The position numbers and the translations under genes were made by a program. DNA of 64,000 bases from Flavobacteriales bacterium (GTDB lineage Bacteria; Bacteroidota; Bacteroidia; Flavobacteriales_F; PHOS-HE28): assembly GCA_016716605.1 (NCBI GenBank), contig JADJWA010000001.1:2897001-2961000 (forward strand). The letters run 5' to 3'. Position 1 is the stretch's first letter. The number at the start of each line of letters is the position of its first letter. Below are positions 44,979 to 52,985 of this stretch, piece by piece. The notes below the pieces were generated by a model, which was given only the letters and a program-made list of their open reading frames with translations, made no database searches and had not been told where the DNA came from.

Positions 44979-45761
44979 TTAGATGCTCATGTACGCGATA
45001 TCCTCCAAGGCCTGCTGGTCCGAGGCATCATCGGTGAGCGGCTCAAGCACGGCCACCTTCACAGAAAGACGGGGAGGTAGTCCACTGCCGATGAGCTTGG
45101 CGGCATCCACGAGCAAGCGCGTGCTCGCCGTTTCTGCGAGGCCCAGCTCGGTGAGGTTCCTGATCTTCTGGCCGATGGTGACGAGCTTGGTGGCGGTGGC
45201 GGCATCCACGCCGGTCTCCCGCACCAGAATGTCACGCTCCACCGGTGGCTTCGGGTACTGGAAGGCCATGGAAATGAAGCGTTGGCGCGTGGACGGCTTC
45301 AGCTCCTTGAAGCCCTTCTGGTAGCCCGGGTTGAAGGAGGCCACGAGCATGAAGTCATGATGCGCGACCAGTTCGGTGCCGAGCTTGTCGATGAACAGCG
45401 TACGGCGGTGATCCGTGAGGGAGTGTATCGCCACCAACACATCGGGCCGCGCCTCAGCCACCTCGTCGAGGTAGATGATGCCTCCCTTGCGGGCCGCCGT
45501 GGTGAGCGGGCCGTCGATCCACTCGGTACCATCGCCACGGATGATGTACCGACCGATGAGGTCGGTGGAGGAGGTCTCCTCATGGCAGGTCACGGTCATC
45601 AGTTCCTTGCCCAGCTTGTGGGCCATGTATTCCACGAACCGGGATTTGCCGCTTCCCGTCGGGCCTTTGAGCAGCACCGGCAGGCGTTGTGCGAACGCGT
45701 GTTCGAACACGGAGACCTCCTCTCCCGTGGCTTGGTAGTAGGGTTCCTTTTCGATGCGCAT
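44979..45761 (-). CDS. norQ: MoxR-type AAA+ ATPase NorQ/CbbQ
   Basis: 260 residues from the ATG at 45761 (MRIEKEPYYQATGEEV). Walker A is LKGPTGSGKSRFVE, Walker B IIYLDEVAEARPD, sensor 1 LVASFNPGYQ, with the CbbQ C-terminal domain after residue 200. With NorD it forms a chaperone-like complex that activates nitric oxide reductase. An earlier in-frame start would overlap norB and is unnecessary. It lies 28 bp after norB. Confidence 0.94.
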   Translation of the reverse strand: MRIEKEPYYQATGEEVSVFEHAFAQRLPVLLKGPTGSGKSRFVEYMAHKLGKELMTVTCHEETSSTDLIGRYIIRGDGTEWIDGPLTTAARKGGIIYLDEVAEARPDVLVAIHSLTDHRRTLFIDKLGTELVAHHDFMLVASFNPGYQKGFKELKPSTRQRFISMAFQYPKPPVERDILVRETGVDAATATKLVTIGQKIRNLTELGLAETASTRLLVDAAKLIGSGLPPRLSVKVAVLEPLTDDASDQQALEDIAYMSI

Positions 45762-45789
45762 GGATGTGTGTTGTTCGACGCCGGTTCGT

Positions 45790-47157
45790 TCAGGCTGGAC
45801 GAACAGCGAGGAACTCATCCTCCTCGGCTCGCATGGCCTCATCGGTCGGTTTGCCGTACTTGATGAAGTCCAGGATGTAGAGCACGATTCCGGTCGCGAA
45901 GAGCGAGGCTGCTCCGAGCATCACCATGAAATGCACGTTGAGCTCGTTCTGCGCGTCCATGAAATCCATGCCCACCTTCCGCTCGAGGTAGACCTGCGCA
46001 ACACCGGCCGCGGCGAGCGCCGTGGTCATGCCGAGCATTCCGATGTTAGCGCACCAGAAGGCGATCATGCCCCGGGTGCCCTGATAGACCTTGCGGCCCG
46101 TCATCATCGGCATGGCGTAGCTGATCATGGCCAGCACCAGCATGCCATAGGCACCCCAGAAGGCCAGGTGACCATGCATCGCGGTGACCAGGGTGCCATG
46201 TGTCCACATGTTCACGGAAGGAAGGGTATGCGCTACCCCCAACAGGCCAGCGCCGGCGAAGGAGGTGATGGCACAACCGAGCGTCCAATACAACGCGATG
46301 CTGTTCGGGTGCTTTTTACCACCCTTGCGGTACATGGCGAAGGCGAACAGGGCCATGCCCAGGAACGCCAGCGGCTCCAAGGCGCTGAAGATGCCACCGA
46401 TCATGAGCCAGTACTTGGGCGCGCCGATGTAGTAGTAGTGGTGCCCGGTACCGAGAATCCCCGAGATGAACGTGAGACCGATGATGACATAGAGCCATTT
46501 CTCGATGACCTCACGATCCACGCCGGTGAGCTTGATCAGCAGGTAGGCCAGGATGCCACCCATGATCAACTCCCACACGCCCTCCACCCACAGGTGAACC
46601 ACCCACCAGCGGAAGAACGAGTCAATGGTCTGGTTGTCGAACCAGATCATGCCAGGCAGGTAGAGCAAGGCGGCGAACACCAACCCCATGGTCAGGACCA
46701 TGGCCGTGGTGGTGCGTTGCTTGCCCTTCCAAAGCGTCATGATGATGATACCCAGAAAGGTGAGCACGTTCACGACGACCAGGTAATCCAAAGGCCTGGG
46801 GATCTCCAGGAACTTGCGGCCCTCCCACCAATTGAGGTGGAACCCGATCACCGCCACCACACCCACCACAGCCAGGCTGTAGAACTGAAGTTTCGCAAGC
46901 GGCACGGAGACCAGCTCGCGCTGTGCTTCCTCAGGGATGATGTAATACGCGGCCCCCATGAACCCTGCGAGAAGCCAGACGACAAGCAGGTTCGTGTGCG
47001 TGGCACGCGCAGCATTGAAGGGAATGAACTCATGGAACCACTCATCGAACCCGATGCGCGCGAAGCCCATGATGAATCCGTAAACGACTTGCAGCAGCAG
47101 CAGCAGCATGCACAACCCGAAGAACAGGTAGGCGACTTTCTGTGATTGGTATTTCAT
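45790..47157 (-). CDS. norB: Cytochrome c-dependent nitric oxide reductase subunit B
   Basis: 455 residues with 12 predicted helices. It reduces 2 NO to N2O at a haem b3/non-haem iron centre. All ligands are visible: low-spin haem His in ATHTNLLVVWLL, FeB His and Glu in WWVVHLWVEGVWE, the FeB His pair in GTGHHYYYIG, and haem ligands in THGTLVTAMHGHLAFWG. The length fits cNOR, and absence of an N-terminal quinol extension plus the adjacent norC supports cNOR rather than qNOR. It follows norC by 9 bp. Confidence 0.97.
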   Translation of the reverse strand: MKYQSQKVAYLFFGLCMLLLLLQVVYGFIMGFARIGFDEWFHEFIPFNAARATHTNLLVVWLLAGFMGAAYYIIPEEAQRELVSVPLAKLQFYSLAVVGVVAVIGFHLNWWEGRKFLEIPRPLDYLVVVNVLTFLGIIIMTLWKGKQRTTTAMVLTMGLVFAALLYLPGMIWFDNQTIDSFFRWWVVHLWVEGVWELIMGGILAYLLIKLTGVDREVIEKWLYVIIGLTFISGILGTGHHYYYIGAPKYWLMIGGIFSALEPLAFLGMALFAFAMYRKGGKKHPNSIALYWTLGCAITSFAGAGLLGVAHTLPSVNMWTHGTLVTAMHGHLAFWGAYGMLVLAMISYAMPMMTGRKVYQGTRGMIAFWCANIGMLGMTTALAAAGVAQVYLERKVGMDFMDAQNELNVHFMVMLGAASLFATGIVLYILDFIKYGKPTDEAMRAEEDEFLAVRPA

Positions 47158-47166
47158 GGCGCTGGC

Positions 47167-47598
47167 TTATTTGTTCTGTTTGAGGTCCGGCTTGGGGGGG
47201 AATCCGTTCAGATCCACTTCACCCGCCCACTTGAAGAAGGCTACGACGGCTTCGGCATCGGCCAGATCCATCTTGTAGGCCACCATCTGGCGGCCCTTGG
47301 GGCCCCAAGGCACCGGTGATGTCATGATCGTCTTGATCAGCTCCGGTCCGCGGCGTTCATACACCCTGGTCAGTTCCGGTGCATAGTAGGCGCCCTCACC
47401 GAAAAGCGTGTGACAACCCATGCAATTGTTCGACTCCCAGATCTCTTTTCCACGTACCACCTCGGGTGTCAGGTTATGGCTGTTGGTCTGGTTGGGTACC
47501 TCTCGGGCCAGTGTGTGCCACGACAGCCCTAGGAAGACCCCGAACGAAGCGATGGTCCCTCCGAAGAAGAACACCTGTGCTTGTTTCTTGGATAGCAT
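47167..47598 (-). CDS. norC: Nitric oxide reductase subunit C (membrane cytochrome c)
   Basis: 143 residues with an N-terminal membrane anchor (FFFGGTIASFGVFLGLSW) and one haem motif, Cys59-Met-Gly-Cys62-His63, in GKEIWESNNCMGCHTLFGE. Axial Met is probably in KGRQMVAYKM. It passes electrons from periplasmic donors to NorB. First gene of norCBQD, behind the operator variant at 47689. Confidence 0.96.
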   Translation of the reverse strand: MLSKKQAQVFFFGGTIASFGVFLGLSWHTLAREVPNQTNSHNLTPEVVRGKEIWESNNCMGCHTLFGEGAYYAPELTRVYERRGPELIKTIMTSPVPWGPKGRQMVAYKMDLADAEAVVAFFKWAGEVDLNGFPPKPDLKQNK

Positions 47599-47688
47599 GT
47601 TGAGTGTGTTCGTGAACGTTCAGGTACATCGATCAGGCGTATGATCCGGATCGAGGCGAAACATATTCGGACATACATATCCTATATA

Positions 47689-47700
47689 TGATAATAGTCA
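47689..47700. promoter_or_regulatory. FNR/DNR-type operator before norCBQD
   Basis: TGAT-AATA-GTCA, one change from the perfect palindrome, within AT-rich DNA. On the minus strand TATGTTTC (47665-47658) ends 36.5 nt from the centre, giving a start near 47652 and a leader of about 54 nt. Confidence 0.6.
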
Positions 47701-47852
47701 TTCCGCTCGAATAATATGTTCAGCACCAGGGATATAGCGCTTACCGGGCTCTGTGGCAGTCGAAGAATGAAACGCTGCTCGGCAACACGCGTGGAGCGCG
47801 CCGGAGGAAACGGGGGAGGGTGCCTGGAACCTGACCCGGTCTGCAAGCACCG

Positions 47853-49226
47853 CTACGACCTCTCGAAATGCGCCGTGAAGTGCCGCAGGAACTTCGGCTC
47901 CTTGATGATGCGGTAGCCCTTGACCCCGGCACGCGCACGTATCACCTCTTCGAAAGTCTCAGCCACGTATTCCATGTGGCTTTGCGTATACACCCGGCGC
48001 GGGATAGCGAGACGTACCAACTCCATGGCGGATGGTATGAGGGAACCATGAGACGTGTACTTGCCGAACATCACCGAACCGATCTCAACGCTGCGGATGC
48101 CCCCTAGCCGGTACAACTCGCATACCAGAGCCTGGCCGGGATATTCGTGCGATGGGATGTGCGGATAGAGCTTCTTCGCGTCGATGTAAACAGCATGCCC
48201 GCCGATCGGTCGCATGAGCGGAACACCTAGCGCGTGCAGCTTCTCACCGAGGAAGGTGGTGCTGCGGATCCGGTAATCGAGGTAGTGCGGGTCGAACACC
48301 TCGTCCAAGCCGATGGCGATGGCCTCCATGTCCCGACCGGACAGGCCGCCATAGGTGGTGAAACCTTCGGTGATGATCAATAGGTTGGTGCACGCTGCGG
48401 CGAGCGCTTCGTCCTTCAGGGAAAGGAACCCGCCCATGTTCACCAGCGCATCTTTCTTGGCGCTCATCACAGCACCGTCGGCCAAGGCGAACATGCGCTG
48501 CGCGATCTGGCGATAGCTCAGGCCCTCCATGCCCACCTCGCGGTGCTTCACGAACCAGCTATTCTCGGCGATGCGGCAGCAGTCCAGCAGGAACAGCGCG
48601 CCATGGCGCTTGCAGATCGCGGCCACGCCCTCGGCATTGGCCATGCTCACGGGCTGTCCGCCCCCGCTGTTGTTGGTCACCGTCAGGATCACGGCGCCCA
48701 CGTGGCCTTTGTGCTCCTTCAGCAAAGCGTCCAGCGCGGCCACGTCCATGTTGCCTTTGAAGGGATGCTGCAACGCAGGGTCCTTGCCCTCGGCGATGGG
48801 GATGTCGATTGCGGTGGCGCCGGTGAACTCGATGTTGGCCCGCGTGGTGTCGAAGTGCGTGTTGCTGATGAAGACCTTCCCCGCGCCGCCGAGATGACCG
48901 TAGATGATGCGCTCCGCTGCGCGACCCTGGTGCGTGGGCAGCACATGGTCCATGCCGGTGAGATCCTGCACGGCTTGTTCCATGCGCTCCCAAGAGCGCG
49001 AACCGGCGTATGCTTCGTCGCCTTCCATGACCCCGGCCCATTGGTGCGCGCTCATGGCGCTGGTGCCGCTGTCGGTCATCAAGTCGATGATCACATCGCG
49101 CGAGCGCAGCAGGAAGGGGTTGTAGTGCGCCGCTTTCAGTTGCTCCACGCGTTCCTCTTCGGTGCTGATGCCGATGGGCTCCACGCTCTTGATGCGGAAG
49201 GGCTCGATGATGGTGCGGTGCTTCAT
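47853..49226 (-). CDS. tnaA: Tryptophanase (tryptophan indole-lyase)
   Basis: 457-residue PLP enzyme of the beta-eliminating lyase family; splits Trp into indole, pyruvate and ammonia. Motifs: TDSGTSAMSAHQWAG, GDEAYAGSRSW, PTHQGRAAE, PLP Lys in MSAKKDALVNMGG, and IPRRVYTQSHMEYVAE. Two positions separate tryptophanase from tyrosine phenol-lyase: here they read RSVEIGS (Ile where TPL has catalytic Arg) and FLRHFTA (His where TPL has Phe). Both favour tryptophanase. It overlaps the upstream paralog by 4 bp, so the two are co-translated. Confidence 0.88.
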   Translation of the reverse strand: MKHRTIIEPFRIKSVEPIGISTEEERVEQLKAAHYNPFLLRSRDVIIDLMTDSGTSAMSAHQWAGVMEGDEAYAGSRSWERMEQAVQDLTGMDHVLPTHQGRAAERIIYGHLGGAGKVFISNTHFDTTRANIEFTGATAIDIPIAEGKDPALQHPFKGNMDVAALDALLKEHKGHVGAVILTVTNNSGGGQPVSMANAEGVAAICKRHGALFLLDCCRIAENSWFVKHREVGMEGLSYRQIAQRMFALADGAVMSAKKDALVNMGGFLSLKDEALAAACTNLLIITEGFTTYGGLSGRDMEAIAIGLDEVFDPHYLDYRIRSTTFLGEKLHALGVPLMRPIGGHAVYIDAKKLYPHIPSHEYPGQALVCELYRLGGIRSVEIGSVMFGKYTSHGSLIPSAMELVRLAIPRRVYTQSHMEYVAETFEEVIRARAGVKGYRIIKEPKFLRHFTAHFERS

Positions 49227-50605
49227 GCGGGCAGGGGTTCGAAACGCGCCTGGAAGAAGCGCAGGTACTTCGGCTCGTAGGTCATCTTCAATCCGGAGAT
49301 GCGTTCGCGACGCTCGAAGACACGCGCTACGCTCTCGGCCACCACATCCATATGGGCTTGGGTGTACACGCGCCGTGGGATGGTGAGCCGCACCAGTTCC
49401 AGCTCCGGATAGCAGTGATCGCCAGTGATCTTGTCGCGACCGGCGCTCACGATGCCGCGCTCCATCGCGCGCACACCACTGTCGATGTAGAGTTCCGCGG
49501 CGAGCGCTTGCGCGGGGAAAGCGGTCTGCGGCAAGTGCGGGAGGAAGGCCTTGGCATCGAGGAAAACGCCGTGCGTGCCCACGGGCTTCACGATAGGGAT
49601 GCCCATGTCGAGCAGCTTCTGCCCCAAGTAGAATACCTGACCTACCCGCGCGCGGATGTGATCGTCCTGCACGCTCTCTTCAATGCCGATGGCCATGGCC
49701 TCCATGTCGCGACCGGCGAGTCCGCCGTACGTGTGCAGCCCTTCGTAGATCACCACCAGGTTGCGCGCTTCCTCGAACACATCCCATTCGTTGGTCGCCA
49801 TGAATCCGCCGATGTTCACCAGCGCGTCCTTCTTGGCGCTCATGGTGGCGCCATCGGTGAGGTCGCAGATCTCGCTCACGAGTTGCGCCACGCTCTTCTG
49901 TCCTTGCCCTTCCTCGAGTTGCTGGATCATGAAGGCGTTCTCGGCCACGCGCGTCATGTCGTGGATGATGCGGATGCCGTGCTTGCTGGTCAATTCACGC
50001 AGTTCCTTCAGGTTGGCAAGCGAGATCGGTTGCCCGCCGGCCATGTTCACCGTGGTGGCCATGGAGACATAGGGGATCTTCTTCGCGCCGTGCGCATCGA
50101 TCACGCGCTGGAGCTTGCCAAGGTCCACGTTGCCCTTGAAGGGAAAAGTGCTCTGCGGGTCGTGGGCCTCGTCAACGATGATGTCAACGAAACTGCCGCC
50201 CGCCAGCTCCTGGTGGAGCTTGGTGGTGGTGAAGTACATGTTGCCGGGTACGATGTCGCCGGGCTTGATGAGGATCTGCGAGAGGATGTTCTCCGCGCCA
50301 CGACCCTGGTGCGTGGGGATGAGGTACTTGTAGCCGTAGTACTTCTTCACAGAATCCTCCAGGTGGTAGTAGTTGCGGCTGCCTGCGTAGGCTTCATCAC
50401 CGAGCATGAGCCCGGCCCATTGGCGGTCGCTCATGGCGCTGGTACCGCTGTCGGTGAGCAGGTCGATATAGACGAGCTCGGATCGCAGCAGGAAGGTGTT
50501 GTATCCAGCCTCTTCCATGGCCTTCACCCGCTGTTCGCGGGTGGACATGAAGAGGGGTTCGACCATCTTGATTTTGTAGGGCTCGGCCCAGGAGGTCTTT
50601 GCCAT
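49223..50605 (-). CDS. tpl: Tyrosine phenol-lyase
   Basis: 460-residue PLP enzyme that splits Tyr into phenol, pyruvate and ammonia. It is closely similar by eye to Citrobacter TPL: NTFLLRSELVYIDLLTDSG in part, MLGDEAYAGSRNYYHLE, PTHQGRGAENILSQ, NMYFTTT, MSAKKDALVNIGG and IPRRVYTQAHMDVVA. The TPL-diagnostic residues are present: RAMERGIVSAGRD (catalytic Arg) and YLRFFQARF (Phe rather than His). It lies 36 bp after a 611-residue unknown protein and overlaps tnaA, so all three form one operon behind the operator at 52513. Confidence 0.88.
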   Translation of the reverse strand: MAKTSWAEPYKIKMVEPLFMSTREQRVKAMEEAGYNTFLLRSELVYIDLLTDSGTSAMSDRQWAGLMLGDEAYAGSRNYYHLEDSVKKYYGYKYLIPTHQGRGAENILSQILIKPGDIVPGNMYFTTTKLHQELAGGSFVDIIVDEAHDPQSTFPFKGNVDLGKLQRVIDAHGAKKIPYVSMATTVNMAGGQPISLANLKELRELTSKHGIRIIHDMTRVAENAFMIQQLEEGQGQKSVAQLVSEICDLTDGATMSAKKDALVNIGGFMATNEWDVFEEARNLVVIYEGLHTYGGLAGRDMEAMAIGIEESVQDDHIRARVGQVFYLGQKLLDMGIPIVKPVGTHGVFLDAKAFLPHLPQTAFPAQALAAELYIDSGVRAMERGIVSAGRDKITGDHCYPELELVRLTIPRRVYTQAHMDVVAESVARVFERRERISGLKMTYEPKYLRFFQARFEPLPA

Positions 50606-50641
50606 GTTCTTGTTGGACAGGAATGAATGAAGGAGCGGCGT

Positions 50642-52477
50642 TCAGCCCACTGCGGCGACCACGGGGAGCAGGAGCCCGCGCAGTTCCCTGGCCGCGCGAT
50701 CCAGATCATCACGCAACTGCTCCACTTGGGCCGCAGCCCTGGCGCGCAGCACCGGGAGCAGTTCCTCGTAGTAGGCGATGCCCACTTCCATGTTGGCCTT
50801 GAAGGTGGCGAAGTAGCGCTGCTGCTTTGCGGTGACCGTGTCGCGCACCTGCTGCAGCTCGCGCTTCAGGTAATCCATGTAAAGTGACAACTCTTTCGCG
50901 AACATGTGCGGTCGTTCCACACCAGCGAGCAGGTCCACCCGACCGTAGATGTGGTCCACCATGGTCCGCAGTGATACGACTTGGGTGAAGTAGGCCGTGT
51001 TGGGACCGGGGCAGATAGCCACCGCTTCCAGCTTGTGCGCCGGATGAAGGCCTTCCTTGAGCAAGGCCGCAGCACCGAGACCTTCACAGAGGCAATCCTT
51101 TTCCATCACGGCCGCCTCTTCCCGTGCATAGGTTGCATCGTCGAGCCCCGCCGACTTGAGCTGCTTGATCTTCAGGTCCTGGTACTGGCGCGATGCCGTG
51201 CAGATGGGGCGCTCGGTGAACTCGGTGTTCGTGCTGAGGTAGTTCTTGTAGCACGGGCTGCCTGGTCGTTCCTTGGCCATGCGCGTCTTTCGTTGCTGCT
51301 CCGAACTGCTCGGTCTGAAGTTGTGGAAGGGGATGCCAAGCGGCGATGCCCAGCTCAGGTAGAAATCGCTCGGGCGTGCCTCCGTGAGTTGCTGCAAGGT
51401 GTTGGCGTCCACGTTCGTGACCTCCGGCACCAGCAAGAACGGGCTCCCCCAACCGGTGCCATCCATACCGTAATGCTCGCGAAGGAATCGGTCCTCAGCC
51501 GCCGTGCCGATCCCACCCTGCACAGTGAACCGCTGTTCGGGTATTTCTGGAAAAGCCGGAAGACCCGCTTGAGCGAGCGCAGCGCTGGCAAGATCGAACA
51601 ACTCACCGGCGATCGCCGCGCGCTTGGCACGGAACTCCTCGAGGATGGGTCCCAGCAGGATGCCATCGGTGGCGAAGGCGTGTCCACCGCAATTGAGGCC
51701 CGATTCGATCCGGAACTCCGACACCCACACGCCCTTCTTCGCCAGGATCTTGCCCTGCACGAGCGCTGAACGCGCGTCGCTCACCTTCAGGATCACGCGC
51801 TTGCGTAGCCGGCCCTGTGCATCGGGCAGGAAGTCTGGGAACTCGGCGATGTACGCGTAGAGCCTTGGATTGTAACCGGCGCTCAGCACTACTGCTGAAT
51901 CCAATGTGCTGTTGGCGAAGCCCCGGAACGCGGCCATGGCATCGCAGTATTCTGGTGGAAGGGCATTGCCTTCCGAGTCGTAATTCGCGGAATCGATCTT
52001 CGACATGATGTTCACGTCGATCGAACCCGGTCGCATGGCCTTGCGCAGCTCGTCCTCGATCGCCATCCTCTCCGCAGCCGGAGGAAGTGTCCGCATAAGC
52101 TGGAAGCGATCCTTCACGGGCGTTCCACCTGGAAGCAATTCAAAGTACTTCGTGCTGTCGGACGTGACCGTGAAGGGCTCCACCCGCACGCGCTCCATGT
52201 TGCGCTGCACCAAACGACCCAACATGTCCAAGTATGCTGTGATCCGCCGGGCGCGATGATCGTGCGAGGGCTTCGGGATGGGCACGTAGGCTTCACCGTT
52301 CAGCTTGCACTGATGCTCGCGCATGCGCTCCACCAACTCATCCTCGATGATGGAGACCACCGAGGAGATCCCGAAGTGGGCCACCTTCAATGGGGTGTCG
52401 ATGGTGTACCCCAGACCCATGACCGGGATGTGGACCGTGTGCGGAGGGGCGGAAGGCTCGCGGCGAATGCTTGGCAT
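50642..52477 (-). CDS. Uncharacterised 611-residue protein, cysteine motifs, first gene of the tpl-tnaA operon
   Basis: I do not recognise the family. It opens with VMGLGYTIDTPLKVAHFGIS then VVSIIEDELVERM, which suggests an alpha/beta (possibly TIM-barrel) start. Notable conserved-looking segments are SGLNCGGHAFATDG, EVTNVDANTLQQL, GSPCYKNYLS, ERPICTASRQYQ, EKDCLCEGLG and AICPGPN. These cysteines are spread over residues 270-490 and could hold a metal or iron-sulfur cluster. A C-terminal helical or coiled-coil region (about 520-600) follows. No signal peptide, so cytoplasmic. It starts at the ATG at 52477, which coincides with the inferred transcription start. Confidence 0.55.
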   Translation of the reverse strand: MPSIRREPSAPPHTVHIPVMGLGYTIDTPLKVAHFGISSVVSIIEDELVERMREHQCKLNGEAYVPIPKPSHDHRARRITAYLDMLGRLVQRNMERVRVEPFTVTSDSTKYFELLPGGTPVKDRFQLMRTLPPAAERMAIEDELRKAMRPGSIDVNIMSKIDSANYDSEGNALPPEYCDAMAAFRGFANSTLDSAVVLSAGYNPRLYAYIAEFPDFLPDAQGRLRKRVILKVSDARSALVQGKILAKKGVWVSEFRIESGLNCGGHAFATDGILLGPILEEFRAKRAAIAGELFDLASAALAQAGLPAFPEIPEQRFTVQGGIGTAAEDRFLREHYGMDGTGWGSPFLLVPEVTNVDANTLQQLTEARPSDFYLSWASPLGIPFHNFRPSSSEQQRKTRMAKERPGSPCYKNYLSTNTEFTERPICTASRQYQDLKIKQLKSAGLDDATYAREEAAVMEKDCLCEGLGAAALLKEGLHPAHKLEAVAICPGPNTAYFTQVVSLRTMVDHIYGRVDLLAGVERPHMFAKELSLYMDYLKRELQQVRDTVTAKQQRYFATFKANMEVGIAYYEELLPVLRARAAAQVEQLRDDLDRAARELRGLLLPVVAAVG

Positions 52478-52512
52478 CGGGTAAAGGTCAACGGGACGTC
52501 ACGCACCAATCA

Positions 52513-52524
52513 TGACGCCCATCA
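52513..52524. promoter_or_regulatory. FNR/DNR-type operator shared by two divergent genes
   Basis: TGAC-GCCC-ATCA. On the minus strand GACCTTTA (52489-52482) ends 36.5 nt from the centre, which would put the transcript start at the start codon of the 611-residue protein (52477). On the plus strand CACATTTG (52549-52556) ends 37.5 nt away, just before the ATG at 52560. Both transcripts would be leaderless. Confidence 0.6.
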
Positions 52525-52559
52525 TATTCCAGCGTTCTTCCATGGCTGCACATTTGTCC

Positions 52560-52985
52560 ATGATGCGCTTGCTCCTTATCTCGGCGTTGGTATTCGTCTC
52601 CATCGCTGCATGCCGAACGCCAACCACCGAGCAGCCTGTTATGGCGAGGGGCACGAACGGTGATACCTCCTCCTCCCCAACCCGCCATGAATCAGTGAGG
52701 TGGCAGGCGAATGAAGCGACGATCCAAGGCGTCAGGGGAATGCAGGGACTAACGGCTGGCTACCCGGGCAACGGCTTGGCAGGGGGCCTGTTGCGCGATT
52801 CGCTGCAAGAGCGCATGGCGCTGATCTTCGAGCAATGCACTATGGAGGGCGAAGCGCATGAGGCGCTGCATGAATACCTCTTGCCCTTGATCGGGATTTT
52901 CAGAGAACTGCCGGATGATCCGAAGCGAAGCCAGCTGGACTCAATCACCGCCCATCTCTCGCGGTTCGATGAGCAGTTCCGGTGA
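52560..52985 (+). CDS. Small lipoprotein of unknown function
   Basis: 141 residues. The ATG pair at 52560/52563 starts a lipoprotein signal with lipobox SIAAC. The mature part begins with a disordered Ser/Thr-rich stretch and continues with a helical region (LLRDSLQERMALIFEQC, LHEYLLPLIGIFRELP). I do not recognise the family. It is divergent from the 611-residue protein and shares its operator, so it may be part of the same regulon. Its last 41 bp overlap nadB tail to tail. Confidence 0.6.
   Translation: MMRLLLISALVFVSIAACRTPTTEQPVMARGTNGDTSSSPTRHESVRWQANEATIQGVRGMQGLTAGYPGNGLAGGLLRDSLQERMALIFEQCTMEGEAHEALHEYLLPLIGIFRELPDDPKRSQLDSITAHLSRFDEQFR

Noticed and set aside
45754..47145. 463-codon plus-strand frame antisense to norB
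   Set aside because: His/Glu/Asp-rich composition typical of a reverse-frame shadow; norB is complete on the other strand.
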